A DNA stretch of 64,000 nt from Fusobacterium mortiferum ATCC 9817 (GCF_000158195.2 NZ_GL987988.1:267371-331370); one strand, 5' to 3'. Shown: positions 37,102 to 45,839, numbered from the stretch's first letter. Made by a program: numbers and translations. Notes: generated by a model from the letters alone, not told the origin.

Positions 37102-37329
37102 ATGAAAATATTAATAAAAAATAAAAAATGGGAAACTTCTTTTGAAAGAGCGAAATTAATTTGTGAAGTAACTGGTAGAAATAAAATATTTAACATAAAA
37201 TTTTCATATAAAGGAAACGATGTGACTATAAGAACAAGTAATTTAGATAATACCTTTAGATATCTTGAAAATATTTTTAATAATAGCATAGTAGAGGAGC
37301 TACCTATTGAAAATAAAATGGTAATATAA
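37102..37329 (+). CDS. Small protein of unknown function, divergent from the repressor
   Basis: 75 residues; no family recognised. N-terminal ILIKNKKWETSFERAKLICEV, then a basic, strand-rich middle (FNIKFSYKGNDVTIRTSNLDN) and an acidic end. No signal peptide or membrane helix. A good ribosome site (GGAGGG) precedes ATG 37102. It shares the ~175-base control region with the LexA/CI-like gene, so it may be that regulator's target. Confidence 0.65.
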   Translation: MKILIKNKKWETSFERAKLICEVTGRNKIFNIKFSYKGNDVTIRTSNLDNTFRYLENIFNNSIVEELPIENKMVI

Positions 37330-37352
37330 TTATCAAAAAAGTAAAAATTATT

Positions 37353-37381
37353 TTGCATTTCTCTTTATAATGGAATATAAT
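37353..37381 (+). promoter_or_regulatory. Promoter of the RpiR-family regulator
   Basis: TTGCAT (37353-37358), 17-base spacer, TATAAT (37376-37381). Confidence 0.6.
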
Positions 37382-37424
37382 AAATTATATATAATTATAA
37401 TTTTAATAAGAAAGAGGGAAATTT

Positions 37425-38276
37425 ATGAAGAAGAAAATATTGAGGTATTTAGATGATAACTATAATTCTTTTAGTAAAAGCTTCAAAAAAATAGCTGAAT
37501 ACATAAAGTATAACCAAAGTATAATATCTTTTATTTCAATAAATGAGTTAGCTAAGGAGACAGAAACAAGTCCAGCTACAATAACAAGATTTTCTAAAAA
37601 TTTAGGATTTAAAGGTTATCCAGATTTTCAAAAAATCTTCCAAAAAGAAGTAGAACAACAAACTTCATATATGAAAGGGTTAAAAAATAGTATTACTGAA
37701 AGAGATGACAGCAGCTCTGTATTACAAGAAATGATTAATACTAATATAGAGTTATTACAAGAGATGGATGTCTTTGAAATTGAAAAAAGTTTAGACCAAG
37801 CAGTCGATTGGATAAATAGTAGTAGAAAATTATATATTCTAGGAGCAAGAGGATCCTATGCCTTAGCTTACTATCTATACTTTATGCTAAAAGAGTTTAG
37901 AGAAGGTGTTGAACTGATGATATCTGGAGCATCAGACTTTACAGATAAACTTCTATATACTCAACCAGATGACTTACTACTTACAATATCATTCCACCCT
38001 TATACTAATTTTACTTATCAAGTTACAGAATTCTTTAAAGAGCATGGAAATAAAGTAATAACTATTACAGATAAAAAAGATTCAACTTTAGGAAATATTT
38101 CAGATTTAGTTTTAACTACTAAAAATGGAGAGAAAGCTTATACATTTGTTCCAGGAACTGTAATAATAAATGCATTATTAGTAAAATTAGGAATGGTAGA
38201 TAAAGAAAATACAGTTGAAAAATTAGATAAATTAAAAGAGATTACAGATAGATTTAATATCTATCTTGATAAATAA
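37425..38276 (+). CDS. MurR/RpiR-family transcriptional regulator
   Basis: 283 residues. N-terminal HTH_6 domain (ISINELAKETETSPATITRFSKNLGFKGYPDF, about residues 39-70) and a C-terminal SIS sugar-phosphate-binding domain (KLYILGARGSYALAYY near 136; ITITDKKDSTLGNISD near 213). These proteins sense phosphosugars and control catabolic genes, usually adjacent ones. Here only proC follows (10 bases), so the regulon is unclear. AAAGAGGGAAA precedes the ATG. Confidence 0.88.
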   Translation: MKKKILRYLDDNYNSFSKSFKKIAEYIKYNQSIISFISINELAKETETSPATITRFSKNLGFKGYPDFQKIFQKEVEQQTSYMKGLKNSITERDDSSSVLQEMINTNIELLQEMDVFEIEKSLDQAVDWINSSRKLYILGARGSYALAYYLYFMLKEFREGVELMISGASDFTDKLLYTQPDDLLLTISFHPYTNFTYQVTEFFKEHGNKVITITDKKDSTLGNISDLVLTTKNGEKAYTFVPGTVIINALLVKLGMVDKENTVEKLDKLKEITDRFNIYLDK

Positions 38277-38286
38277 GGAGAATGTT

Positions 38287-39099
38287 ATGAAGTTAGGATT
38301 TATAGGTTGTGGAAATATGGGAGAAGCCTTTTTAAAAGGTATTATAAACTCAGAAATGGTAGAATTAAATAATATATATGTATATGATAAAATAAAAGGT
38401 AAAGAAATATCAGAAAAATATAATATTAATATTTTAGAGAATGAAGTAGCAGTAGTTGATGAGTGTAATATTATATTTTTAGCAATAAAACCTAATGTAT
38501 ATTTTGATGTAATAGATAAGATAAAAGATAATGTTAATAGTAGTAAGATAATTGTAGCTATGGCACCTGGAATAACTATGGAAAATATTTTAGATGAAAT
38601 AGATAATAGAAATAGTAAGATAGTAAGAACTATGCCAAATCTTCCACTTATGGTTCAAGAGGGATGTATAGCATATGCTTTTAATGAAAATATAGAAGAA
38701 GAAGAGAAAAAGTTTTTTAAAGAGCTTTTTGAAAAAATTGGAGTAGCTATTGAAACAAAAGAGGAGTTATTTGATGCTGTAATTGGAGCTTCTGGTTCAT
38801 CTCCTGCTTTTATGTTTATGTTTATAGAGGCTCTTGCTGATGCAGCTGTATATGAGGGATTACCAAGAAGTGATGCCTATAAATTAGTAGGGCAAACTTT
38901 AGTAGGATGTGGAAAGTTATTCTTAGAAAGTGGAAAACATCCAGGAGAATTAAAAGATAATGTTTGTTCACCTGGAGGAACTACAATAGTAGGAGTAAGA
39001 TATTTAGAAGAGGCAGGATTTAGAGGAGCTGTTATTAAGGCTGTAACTGAAACTATCAAAAAATCTAAAGAGATGAGTTTAAAAAATAATAATAATTAA
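38287..39099 (+). CDS. proC: Pyrroline-5-carboxylate reductase
   Basis: 270 residues from ATG 38287. Reduces pyrroline-5-carboxylate to proline with NAD(P)H. Rossmann motif LGFIGCGNMGEAFLKGI at the start, GASGSSPAFMFMFIEALADA near residues 161-180, and the C-terminal signature LKDNVCSPGGTTIVGVRYLE near 222-241. Start set by AAGGAG at the end of the RpiR gene; the longer frame from 38266 overlaps that gene. Confidence 0.95.
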   Translation: MKLGFIGCGNMGEAFLKGIINSEMVELNNIYVYDKIKGKEISEKYNINILENEVAVVDECNIIFLAIKPNVYFDVIDKIKDNVNSSKIIVAMAPGITMENILDEIDNRNSKIVRTMPNLPLMVQEGCIAYAFNENIEEEEKKFFKELFEKIGVAIETKEELFDAVIGASGSSPAFMFMFIEALADAAVYEGLPRSDAYKLVGQTLVGCGKLFLESGKHPGELKDNVCSPGGTTIVGVRYLEEAGFRGAVIKAVTETIKKSKEMSLKNNNN

Positions 39100-39107
39100 A
39101 AAAATAT

Positions 39108-39136
39108 TTGACAAAAATAAAAATATATGATATTAT
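39108..39136 (+). promoter_or_regulatory. Promoter of the tRNA-Ser pair
   Basis: TTGACA (39108-39113), 17-base spacer, TATTAT (39131-39136), 11 bases before the first tRNA. Confidence 0.75.
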
Positions 39137-39147
39137 CTTATGTGCTT

Positions 39148-39231
39148 GGAAGGTTATCCTAATTGGTAAGGAACCGGTCTTGAAAACCGGCGCCGCAAGG
39201 CTTCAGAGTTCGAATCTCTGATCTTCCGCCA
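39148..39231 (+). tRNA. tRNA-Ser (anticodon UGA)
   Basis: Class II cloverleaf. Acceptor GGAAGGT/ATCTTCC with one G-U, D-arm TCCT/AGGA, anticodon stem CCGGT/ACCGG with loop CTTGAAA (anticodon TGA), variable arm GCC-GCAA-GGC, T-arm CAGAG-TTCGAAT-CTCTG, encoded CCA end. It reads UCA and UCG codons. Confidence 0.93.
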
Positions 39232-39236
39232 TAAAC

Positions 39237-39327
39237 GGTGAAGTGGCAGAGTGGCCTAATGCACTCCCCTGCTAAGGGAGAGTACCTATAAACGGTACCG
39301 AGAGTTCAAATCTCTCCTTCACCGCCA
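39237..39327 (+). tRNA. tRNA-Ser (anticodon GCU)
   Basis: Class II cloverleaf with long variable arm. Acceptor GGTGAAG/CTTCACC, anticodon loop CTGCTAA (anticodon GCT), T-arm GAGAG-TTCAAAT-CTCTC and an encoded CCA. Five bases separate it from the previous tRNA, so both are processed from one transcript. Confidence 0.93.
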
Positions 39328-39340
39328 TTTGAAATTAAAC

Positions 39341-39364
39341 GGGTAGTAAAACTACCCTTTTTTT
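39341..39364 (+). terminator. Terminator after the tRNA-Ser pair
   Basis: GGGTAGT (39341-39347) pairs with ACTACCC (39351-39357) around AAA, followed by seven T. Confidence 0.92.
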
Positions 39365-39372
39365 ATAAAACT

Positions 39373-39449
<77 letters not shown>

Positions 39450-39470
39450 CTTTAAATTTTAATAAGATAT

Positions 39471-39494
39471 AGAGAGTTTATGCTCTCTTTTTTT
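39471..39494 (+). terminator. Terminator after tRNA-Arg
   Basis: AGAGAG (39471-39476) and CTCTCT (39483-39488) with a six-base loop, then a T-run. Confidence 0.75.
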
Positions 39495-39560
39495 ATGTAA
39501 ATAATAAAAATAGTAAAAATATAATCTATACTATAAAAAAGTAATGAAAAAGGAGAAAGT

Positions 39561-40196
39561 ATGTTAGGGATTATAAACTATGAAATGTATATAACATCAT
39601 GTATAATTTTAGCTTTGATACCTGGAAGTGACACTATGTTTATATTGGGACAATCTATAATCAATAGTAGAAAGTCTGGAGTTTATTCAGCATTAGGAAT
39701 ATGTTCAGGAATATTAGTGCATACTTTTTTAGCTGCTTTTGGATTATCTCTTATTTTAAGAAATTCGATTACAGCATTTAATATAGTAAAATTTTTAGGT
39801 GCGATGTATCTTGTTTATATGGGAATAAAAAGTATCAAAGCTAAAGATAGTTTATTAGTAGCAGAAGGAGAGGGCCCTAAAGAAAATCTAAAAAAATCAT
39901 TTTTTCAAGGAATGATAACTAATATTTTAAATCCAAAGGTTGCACTGTTTTTCTTAGCTTTCTTACCACAATTTGTAGATACAGCAAATAACTATGGAGC
40001 AATTCCCTTTGCAATTTTAGGATTAACTTCATTTGCTATTTCAGGAGTATGGTGTGTATCTCTTTCTATTTTTGCATCATTTATAGCAATGTTTTTAAAG
40101 AAAAATGAAAGTTTTGGAAAAATAATTAATAGAGTTTCTGGAACAATTTTTATAGTTTTAGGAGTAAATTTACTTAGAGCTAAGATAAATAGCTAG
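39561..40196 (+). CDS. LysE/RhtB-family amino acid exporter
   Basis: 211 residues, six hydrophobic helices. The family N-terminal block IPGSDTMFILGQSIINSRKSG (residues ~20-40) and the conserved NPKVALFFLAFLPQFV near residue 128 are present. Exports amino acids such as lysine, threonine or homoserine lactone across the inner membrane. AAAGGAGA precedes the ATG. Monocistronic between the tRNA-Arg terminator and the infC promoter. Confidence 0.9.
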   Translation: MLGIINYEMYITSCIILALIPGSDTMFILGQSIINSRKSGVYSALGICSGILVHTFLAAFGLSLILRNSITAFNIVKFLGAMYLVYMGIKSIKAKDSLLVAEGEGPKENLKKSFFQGMITNILNPKVALFFLAFLPQFVDTANNYGAIPFAILGLTSFAISGVWCVSLSIFASFIAMFLKKNESFGKIINRVSGTIFIVLGVNLLRAKINS

Positions 40197-40218
40197 TTAG
40201 AAAAAATAAAGAAAATAC

Positions 40219-40247
40219 TTGACTTTTTGTAGTAAATCGAATATAAT
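40219..40247 (+). promoter_or_regulatory. Promoter of infC-rpmI-rplT
   Basis: TTGACT (40219-40224), 17-base spacer, TATAAT (40242-40247), starting a leader of ~180 bases. Confidence 0.8.
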
Positions 40248-40252
40248 TATAT

Positions 40253-40403
40253 AGGTAATTAAATAGAGATTAAAGAAGAAACTACCTGTTTCTCACCTTA
40301 TGGGCTACTAAGAGCTTACACAAGGTAAAAACTTTTAAAAATGAGAATTAACATTTGTTTATTATAAAAGTTGAGATACGGGGCATAGTTTGTCCTGTTT
40401 TTT
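40253..40403 (+). ncRNA. Structured infC operon leader with intrinsic attenuator (ribosomal protein leader candidate)
   Basis: The long untranslated leader contains several pairable segments: AGGTA (40253) with TACCT (40283), ACCTT (40295) with AAGGT (40322), TTCTCA (40290) with TGAGAA (40342), the last competing with others. It ends in a GC-containing hairpin (about 40379-40397) directly followed by six T, i.e. a transcription attenuator 15 bases before the infC ribosome site. In Firmicutes the same operon is repressed by L20 binding to such a leader; whether this is that family needs a covariance search. Confidence 0.65.
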
Positions 40404-40432
40404 ATTTATAATTAAAAATGGAGGTGCTTACT

Positions 40433-40936
40433 ATTACTGATAAAATTAGAATTAATGAAAAAATTAAAGGAAAAGAGTTTAGAATAATCTCATCTTCTGG
40501 GGAACAATTAGGAGTAATGAGTGCAAATGCAGCACTTGAATTAGCTAGACAAGAGGGATTAGATTTAGTGGAAATAGCGGCTACTGCAAAGCCACCTGTA
40601 TGTAAAATCATGGATTTTGGAAAATACAGATATGAGCAAACTAGAAAAGCTAAAGAAGCTAAGAAAAATCAAAAACAAACAGTTGTAAAAGAAGTAAAAG
40701 TAACAGCTAGAATAGATAGCCATGATTTAGAAACTAAGATGTCTCAAATTAAGAAATTCTTAGAAAAAGAAAATAAAGTAAAAGTAACATTAGTGTTATT
40801 TGGAAGAGAAAAGATGCATGCTACATTAGGTGTAGATACACTTGATGAGATAGCTGAAAAATTTGCTGAGATAGCTGAAGCTGATAAAAAATACAATGAT
40901 AAGCAAAAACATATAATCTTATCACCAAAAAAATAA
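40433..40936 (+). CDS. infC: Translation initiation factor IF-3, probable AUU start
   Basis: 167 residues from ATT 40433 (reads I/M-TDKIRINEKIKGKEF). Domains: N-terminal INEKIKGKEFRIIS-SSGEQLG and C-terminal IDSHDLETKMSQIKKFLEKENKVKVTL with GREKMH, normal for IF3, which stops 50S joining and proofreads initiation codons. The ribosome site GGAGGTG (40420-40426) stands six bases before the ATT, while the in-frame ATG 40418 overlaps that same site. ATT start codons are known for infC in other bacteria and let IF3 repress its own synthesis. Confidence 0.92.
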   Translation: MTDKIRINEKIKGKEFRIISSSGEQLGVMSANAALELARQEGLDLVEIAATAKPPVCKIMDFGKYRYEQTRKAKEAKKNQKQTVVKEVKVTARIDSHDLETKMSQIKKFLEKENKVKVTLVLFGREKMHATLGVDTLDEIAEKFAEIAEADKKYNDKQKHIILSPKK

Positions 40937-40980
40937 TTAATAATAAAACAGATTTAGATATTTGAGAGGAGGACATTATT

Positions 40981-41187
40981 ATGCCAAAAATGAAGACTCA
41001 TAGAGGAGCTAGAAAAAGAATTAAAGTTACAGGAACAGGTAAATTTGTAATTAAACACTCAGGAAAAAGCCATATCTTAACTAAAAAAGATAGAAAGAGA
41101 AAAAATAACTTAAAGAAAGACTTCGTAGTAACTGAGACTTTAACAAGACATATGCAAGCTTTATTACCATATGGAGTAGGAAGATAA
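40981..41187 (+). CDS. rpmI: 50S ribosomal protein L35 (bL35)
   Basis: 68 residues, basic. [20 protein letters not shown] at the start and [20 protein letters not shown] are diagnostic. Ribosome site GAGAGGAGG. Second gene of the infC operon. Confidence 0.97.
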   Translation: MPKMKTHRGARKRIKVTGTGKFVIKHSGKSHILTKKDRKRKNNLKKDFVVTETLTRHMQALLPYGVGR

Positions 41188-41237
41188 TTAATTTATCATA
41201 ATCAAATTTTTGTGTGAAATAGTCAGGAGGAAATGTA

Positions 41238-41588
41238 ATGAGAGTTAAAACTGGTATAGTTAGAAGAAGAAAACATAAAAAAGTTTTAAGAGCAGCTAAA
41301 GGATTTAGAGGTGCTTCTGGTGACGTTATAAAACAAGCTAAACAAGCTACAATGAGAGCAGCAGCTTACTCTACAAGAGATAGAAAAGTAACTAAGAGAA
41401 GAATGAGACAATTATGGATCATCAGAATAAATACAGCTGCTAGATTAAATGGATTAACATATTCAACTTTAATGAACGGACTTAAGAAAGCTGGAATCGT
41501 ATTAGATAGAAAAGTTTTAGCTGATATCGCTTTAAATAATGCAGCTGAGTTCACAAAATTAGCAGAAACTGCAAAAGCAGCTCTATAA
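41238..41588 (+). CDS. rplT: 50S ribosomal protein L20 (bL20)
   Basis: 116 residues. MRVKTGIVRRRKHKKVLRAA and RQLWIIRINTAARLNGLTYS are bL20 signatures. The protein helps early 50S assembly and in other bacteria represses this operon by binding the leader. AGGAGG precedes the ATG. Confidence 0.97.
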   Translation: MRVKTGIVRRRKHKKVLRAAKGFRGASGDVIKQAKQATMRAAAYSTRDRKVTKRRMRQLWIIRINTAARLNGLTYSTLMNGLKKAGIVLDRKVLADIALNNAAEFTKLAETAKAAL

Positions 41589-41610
41589 TTTTAGAGAGAA
41601 TATAAAAGTA

Positions 41611-41639
41611 AGAGAGTTTCATATGAAACTCTCTTTTTA
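41611..41639. terminator. Terminator between rplT and glyA (convergent)
   Basis: Perfect arms AGAGAGTTTCA (41611-41621) and TGAAACTCTCT (41624-41634), then five T on the plus strand. In the minus direction the tract is T-rich but interrupted, so it may also serve glyA. Confidence 0.9.
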
Positions 41640-41641
41640 TA

Positions 41642-42880
41642 TTATTGATATAGTGGAAATTTTAAACAAAGAGCTTTAACTTTTTCTTTTATTTTTAAAA
41701 GTTCAGTTTCATTATCAATATTTTCCATAACTCTAAGAATAAAGCTTCCAATCTCTTCCATCTCTTTTTCTTTCATTCCTCTAGTTGTCATAGCAGGAGT
41801 TCCTACTCTTATTCCACTTGTAACCATAGGTTTTTCAGTATCATAAGGAATACCATTTTTATTTACAGTTATACCAGCCATATCTAATGCTTTTTCAACT
41901 TGAGCTCCAGTAAGCCCTTTAGATTTTACATCTATAAGCATCATATGATTATCAGTTCCACCACTTACTATTCTAAGTCCACCATTTTCTAATACTTTTG
42001 CTAAAGTTTGAGCATTTTTTACAATTTGCTTTTGATACTCTATAAATTCTGGAGTTAAAGCCTCTTTAAAAGCCACAGCTTTAGCAGCTATTATATGCAT
42101 AAGTGGTCCACCTTGTATTCCAGGGAATATAGTTTTATCAATTTTTTTAGCTATCTCTTCATCATTAGTCATAATTACTCCACCACGAGGACCTCTTAGT
42201 GTTTTATGAGTAGTGGTAGTTACTACATGAGCATATGGAACAGGTGAAGGATGCACCCCAGCAGCAATAAGTCCAGCTATGTGTGCCATATCTACCATTA
42301 AATAAGCTCCAACTTTATCAGCAATCTCTCTAAATCTTTTAAAATCTATTACTCTTGAATATGCACTAGCTCCAGCTATTATCATTTTTGGTTTAGTTTC
42401 AAGAGCTATTCTTTCTACTTCATCATAATCTATTCTTTCGTCTTCTTTAGAAACACTATACGAAACAATATTATAATCTTTTCCAGAGAAATTTACATTT
42501 TTTCCATGAGTAAGATGTCCCCCATGATCTAATTTCATTCCTAAAACTGTATCTCCAATATTAAGAAGTGCCTTATAGACTCCCATATTTGCTTGTGAAC
42601 CAGAGTGAGGTTGAACATTTACATAATTTACATTAAAAAGTTTTTTAGCTCTTTCAATAGCTAATTTTTCAGCTATATCTACAATATGGCAACCACCATA
42701 GTATCTTTTATCAGGATAACCTTCAGCATATTTGTTTGTCATTATACTTCCAGCTGCTTCAAGTACAGCTTCAGATACAAAGTTTTCAGATGCTATTAAT
42801 TCAATCCCTTCATTTTGCCTTTTCTTTTCTGCCTCAATTGCTTCAAAAATTTCTCTATCAATTTTATAAAGCTTATTCAT
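41642..42880 (-). CDS. glyA: Serine hydroxymethyltransferase
   Basis: 412 residues, PLP enzyme that interconverts serine and glycine with tetrahydrofolate. Motifs: [13 protein letters not shown] at residues ~25-37, the PLP-lysine block [16 protein letters not shown] near 220-235 (Lys in HKT), and [14 protein letters not shown] near 96. AGGAGG precedes the ATG. It lies 12 bases downstream of the Spx/ArsC-like gene on the same strand, a two-gene operon. Confidence 0.96.
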   Translation of the reverse strand: MNKLYKIDREIFEAIEAEKKRQNEGIELIASENFVSEAVLEAAGSIMTNKYAEGYPDKRYYGGCHIVDIAEKLAIERAKKLFNVNYVNVQPHSGSQANMGVYKALLNIGDTVLGMKLDHGGHLTHGKNVNFSGKDYNIVSYSVSKEDERIDYDEVERIALETKPKMIIAGASAYSRVIDFKRFREIADKVGAYLMVDMAHIAGLIAAGVHPSPVPYAHVVTTTTHKTLRGPRGGVIMTNDEEIAKKIDKTIFPGIQGGPLMHIIAAKAVAFKEALTPEFIEYQKQIVKNAQTLAKVLENGGLRIVSGGTDNHMMLIDVKSKGLTGAQVEKALDMAGITVNKNGIPYDTEKPMVTSGIRVGTPAMTTRGMKEKEMEEIGSFILRVMENIDNETELLKIKEKVKALCLKFPLYQ

Positions 42881-42892
42881 AAATACCTCCTA

Positions 42893-43249
42893 TTATTTGA
42901 AAAACTCTTCCCACTTATCTTTTTTAAAGCCAATTAAAACTCCTTTATCTGTAACTACTAGAGGTCTTTTAACTAGCATACCATTAGAAGATAAAATTTC
43001 TACCATCTCCTCTTCAGTAGCTGTAGCAAGTTTTTCTTTTAGGTTCATCTCTCTGTATAAAATACCACTTGTATTAAAGAATTTTTTTGCAGGTAATCCG
43101 CTTAGAGCTATAAACTTTTTTAACTCTTCTTTTGTAGGGTTATTTTCAACAATATGTCTACTTTCAAACTCTATTTTATTCTCTTCTAACCATTTTCTTG
43201 CGTTAACACATGTACTACATTTAGGATAATTAATAAATAATACTGACAT
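42893..43249 (-). CDS. Spx/ArsC (arsenate reductase-like) family protein
   Basis: 118 residues, thioredoxin-fold. CSTC (residues 11-14) is the CxxC active pair; the family block SGILYREMNLKEKL and RPLVVTDKGVLIGFKKDKWEE at the end match the Spx/YffB/ArsC family, members of which reduce arsenate or act as redox-responsive RNA polymerase-binding regulators. No arsenic genes are nearby. Strong AGGAGG before the ATG. Transcribed with glyA. Confidence 0.86.
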   Translation of the reverse strand: MSVLFINYPKCSTCVNARKWLEENKIEFESRHIVENNPTKEELKKFIALSGLPAKKFFNTSGILYREMNLKEKLATATEEEMVEILSSNGMLVKRPLVVTDKGVLIGFKKDKWEEFFK

Positions 43250-43285
43250 AGATTTCCTCCTAGAAATATATTTTTTCTTATCTTA

Positions 43286-43315
43286 ATTATACTAAATTAG
43301 TCATAATAAATGCAA
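43286..43315 (-). promoter_or_regulatory. Promoter of the Spx-like/glyA operon
   Basis: On the minus strand TTGCAT (43315-43310), 18-base spacer, TATAAT (43291-43286). Confidence 0.6.
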
Positions 43316-43335
43316 GTTAAAAATAATATTTATAA

Positions 43336-43406
43336 AAAAGGAAAAAAATTTACTATAATGAGCAGTGCATAAGCACTAGCAATTTGAAGTAAACTTTTTT
43401 CCTTTT
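43336..43406. repeat. Short palindromic repeat with long arms, copy 2 (inverted relative to copy 1)
   Basis: AAAAGGAAAAAAATTTACT (43336-43354) against 43388-43406 with one mismatch. Read on the minus strand its 32-base loop matches the loop of the 36.1-kb copy at 23 positions, so the two are diverged copies in opposite orientation. The loop here can form AGTGC/GCACT. It lies 68 bases past the glutamine synthetase stop and may terminate that gene. Confidence 0.75.
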
Positions 43407-43449
43407 ATATTGTTAAATGTTTTTATTTTTTGATTTCAATTTAAGAATT

Positions 43450-43471
43450 TGCAACAGTCTCTTTTGTTGCA
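43450..43471. other. Small hairpin at the glutamine synthetase stop
   Basis: TGCAACA (43450-43456) and TGTTGCA (43465-43471), perfect seven-base arms just after the stop codon of the minus-strand gene. No T-run follows on that strand, so it may stabilise the mRNA end rather than terminate. Confidence 0.4.
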
Positions 43472-43473
43472 GA

Positions 43474-45588
43474 TTATAATCTAAATAATAAATCGTAATA
43501 AGTAGGGATAGGCCATACTGTCTTATCAACTAATAACTCTAATGAGTCAACTACATATCTCATTTGGTTAAGCATAGGAACTAGCTCATTATTATAGTAA
43601 CAAGCTCTTTCATATTCGTCAGCTATTGCAGTAGCCACTTTTAATCCTTCATTTAAATCTGTTATACAATTTTTTAGTTGATTTTTAAAATTAATAACTT
43701 TTATTAGATGCTCTTTATCAAATTGGATAAACTCTTCCTCTTTTAAAGCTTCTCTTACACTATTTATCATTTGAGAAATATTAGTTACATATTTAATAAC
43801 ACAAGGATAAATCTCATTTCTAGCCATTCTTATAGCGGTTGAGATTTCAATATTAGTTTGTTTATTATATCTATCACTATATACTTTAAATCTTGAGTAA
43901 AGTTCATTTCTTGTAAGGACTCCATTTCTCTCAAATAATTCAATAGTCTCCTCTCTAATATATACAGGAATACCCTCTATTGTATTTTTTAGATTTGAAA
44001 GTCCAAGCTCTTTTGCTTTGTCTATCCAAGAGCTTTCATATCCATTTCCATTGAAGATTATCCTCTTATGAAGATTGTATCTTTCTTTTATAAGTTTAAT
44101 TATATATTTATTAATATTTTTAGTAGGATCAGTTTTTTCTAAAATATCAGCATATTCTTTCAAAATATCTGCAACAATAGTATTTATCATGAATACAGGT
44201 GTAGAAGCTGAAGCACTTGAACCTGGCATTCTAAATTCAAATTTATTTCCTGTAAAAGCAAATGGAGAAGTTCTATTTCTATCAGATAAATCCTTTGCAA
44301 TTTTAGGGATACGTACTCCAATATCAATAGTTTCATTGATATCAGCAGTCTCTAAGAAAGAAGCATTTCCAATATTTTCAAATAACTCTTGTAATTGCTC
44401 TCCTAAGAATATAGATATTACAGCTGGTGGAGCTTCATGTCCTCCAAGTCTATGGTCATTTCCAGGAGTAGCTGTACAAGCTCTTAAAACATCAGCATAT
44501 CTATCAATTCCTTCAATAACTGCCATAGTATAAAGTAGGAATTGTAAATTATCAGGTTTTAAATTATCAGGATCGTAAAGATTAACTCCAATATCAGTAG
44601 CTAATGACCAGTTACAGTGTTTTCCAGAACCATTTACCCCAGCAAAAGGTTTTTCATGTAAAAGTGCAGCTAAACCATGTCTATTTGCTACCTTTTTAAT
44701 AGTATCCATAGCTAGATGATTTTGGTCAACTGAAACGTTAGCTGAAGTAAACATTAAAGCTATTTCAAATTGGTTAGGAGCAACTTCGTTATGCTTTGTT
44801 TTTGCCATAACTCCAAGTTTCCAAAGCTCAGCATCTAACTCTGACATGAAAATCTCTACTCTTTCTTTAATAGTACCATAGTAGTGATCATTCATCTCCT
44901 GTCCTTTAGGAGGAAGATTTCCAAATAGAGTTCTTCCAGCAAGAGCTAAGTCTTGTCTTCTATCCCAGAACTCTTTTTCTACTAGGAAATACTCTTGCTC
45001 TACTCCAAGAGTTACATTGATATGTTTTGTGTTAAAATCACCTAGAAGTCTTTGAATTCTTAGTGCTTGTGCTTCAACTGATTTTATAGATCTTAAAAGT
45101 GGAACTTTTTTATCTAATGCTTCTCCATTATATCCAACAAAAGCAGTAGGAATATAAAGAGATTTAGTCATTCCTTCTCCTTTTATAAACATAGGAGAAC
45201 TAGTATCCCAAGCTGTATATCCACGAGCTTCAAAAGTAGACCTTAATCCACCATTTGGGAAAGAAGAAGTATCAGCTTCACCTTTTATTAAATCTTTTCC
45301 AGAGAATTGAGACATAATAGTCCCTTCAGAAGTAACAGAAATGAAAGATTCGTGCTTTTCAGCAGTAAGTTCAGTAAGAGGTTGGAACCAGTGTGTAAAG
45401 TGAGTGGCACCTTTTTCAGTTGCCCAGCTTTTTACAGCGTTAGCTATAACATCGGCTACTTCAAAAGACATTTCGGCCTCACCGGCTTGAACTGCTTTAA
45501 ATTTTTTAAAAACAGAACTAGGAACCCTGCTTTTTAATTCAAGCTCTGAAAAATAATTTACTCCAAAGACATCTAACATTGTGTTCAT
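43474..45588 (-). CDS. glnN: Glutamine synthetase type III
   Basis: 704 residues, far longer than GSI (~450) and typical of GSIII as in Bacteroides and clostridia. Cytoplasmic ATP-dependent glutamine synthesis from glutamate and ammonia. GSIII blocks visible: FTHWFQPLT near residue 60, ATFEARG-type SGLRSTFEARGYTAWD, LGVEQEYFLV near 200, the FAGVNGSGKHCNWSLATD catalytic block near 315-332 and RLGGHEAPPAVISIFLG near 383. AGGAGG precedes the ATG. Monocistronic. Confidence 0.95.
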   Translation of the reverse strand: MNTMLDVFGVNYFSELELKSRVPSSVFKKFKAVQAGEAEMSFEVADVIANAVKSWATEKGATHFTHWFQPLTELTAEKHESFISVTSEGTIMSQFSGKDLIKGEADTSSFPNGGLRSTFEARGYTAWDTSSPMFIKGEGMTKSLYIPTAFVGYNGEALDKKVPLLRSIKSVEAQALRIQRLLGDFNTKHINVTLGVEQEYFLVEKEFWDRRQDLALAGRTLFGNLPPKGQEMNDHYYGTIKERVEIFMSELDAELWKLGVMAKTKHNEVAPNQFEIALMFTSANVSVDQNHLAMDTIKKVANRHGLAALLHEKPFAGVNGSGKHCNWSLATDIGVNLYDPDNLKPDNLQFLLYTMAVIEGIDRYADVLRACTATPGNDHRLGGHEAPPAVISIFLGEQLQELFENIGNASFLETADINETIDIGVRIPKIAKDLSDRNRTSPFAFTGNKFEFRMPGSSASASTPVFMINTIVADILKEYADILEKTDPTKNINKYIIKLIKERYNLHKRIIFNGNGYESSWIDKAKELGLSNLKNTIEGIPVYIREETIELFERNGVLTRNELYSRFKVYSDRYNKQTNIEISTAIRMARNEIYPCVIKYVTNISQMINSVREALKEEEFIQFDKEHLIKVINFKNQLKNCITDLNEGLKVATAIADEYERACYYNNELVPMLNQMRYVVDSLELLVDKTVWPIPTYYDLLFRL

Positions 45589-45641
45589 TTAATAAATCCT
45601 CCTTATAAATATAGACTAAATAATAAAATTTCTAAACAAAC

Positions 45642-45670
45642 ATTATATATATTTTTTAGTTTTAATACAA
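45642..45670 (-). promoter_or_regulatory. Promoter of glutamine synthetase III
   Basis: On the minus strand TTGTAT (45670-45665), 17-base spacer, TATAAT (45647-45642), 54 bases before the start codon. Confidence 0.6.
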
Positions 45671-45767
45671 AATTTATTTATGAAATTAATTATTTATTAG
45701 AGATTTTAACACATGTTCGTAATATAATCAATAATTTTTTAAAAAACTTTTTTATACAATTAAAAAA

Positions 45768-45796
45768 TTGAAAAAAATTCCAAAATAAGATATAAT
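45768..45796 (+). promoter_or_regulatory. Promoter of ptsI-ptsH-ispH-rpsA
   Basis: TTGAAA (45768-45773), 17-base spacer, TATAAT (45791-45796), 43 bases before ptsI. Confidence 0.7.
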
Positions 45797-45839
45797 TTTA
45801 TGTAGTATAGGAGCTGATAGAAAGGGGTGGAATTTTTTT

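Noticed and set aside
43450-43471. Terminator of glutamine synthetase III at the seven-base hairpin
   Set aside because: No T-run follows on the minus strand; the palindromic repeat at 43336-43406 is the better candidate.
44075-44533. 152-codon open frame on the plus strand opposite glutamine synthetase III
   Set aside because: It is antisense to a strongly conserved gene, has no ribosome site and its translation resembles no protein; likewise the opposite-strand frames at 13793-14167, 16202-16504 and 45838-46167.
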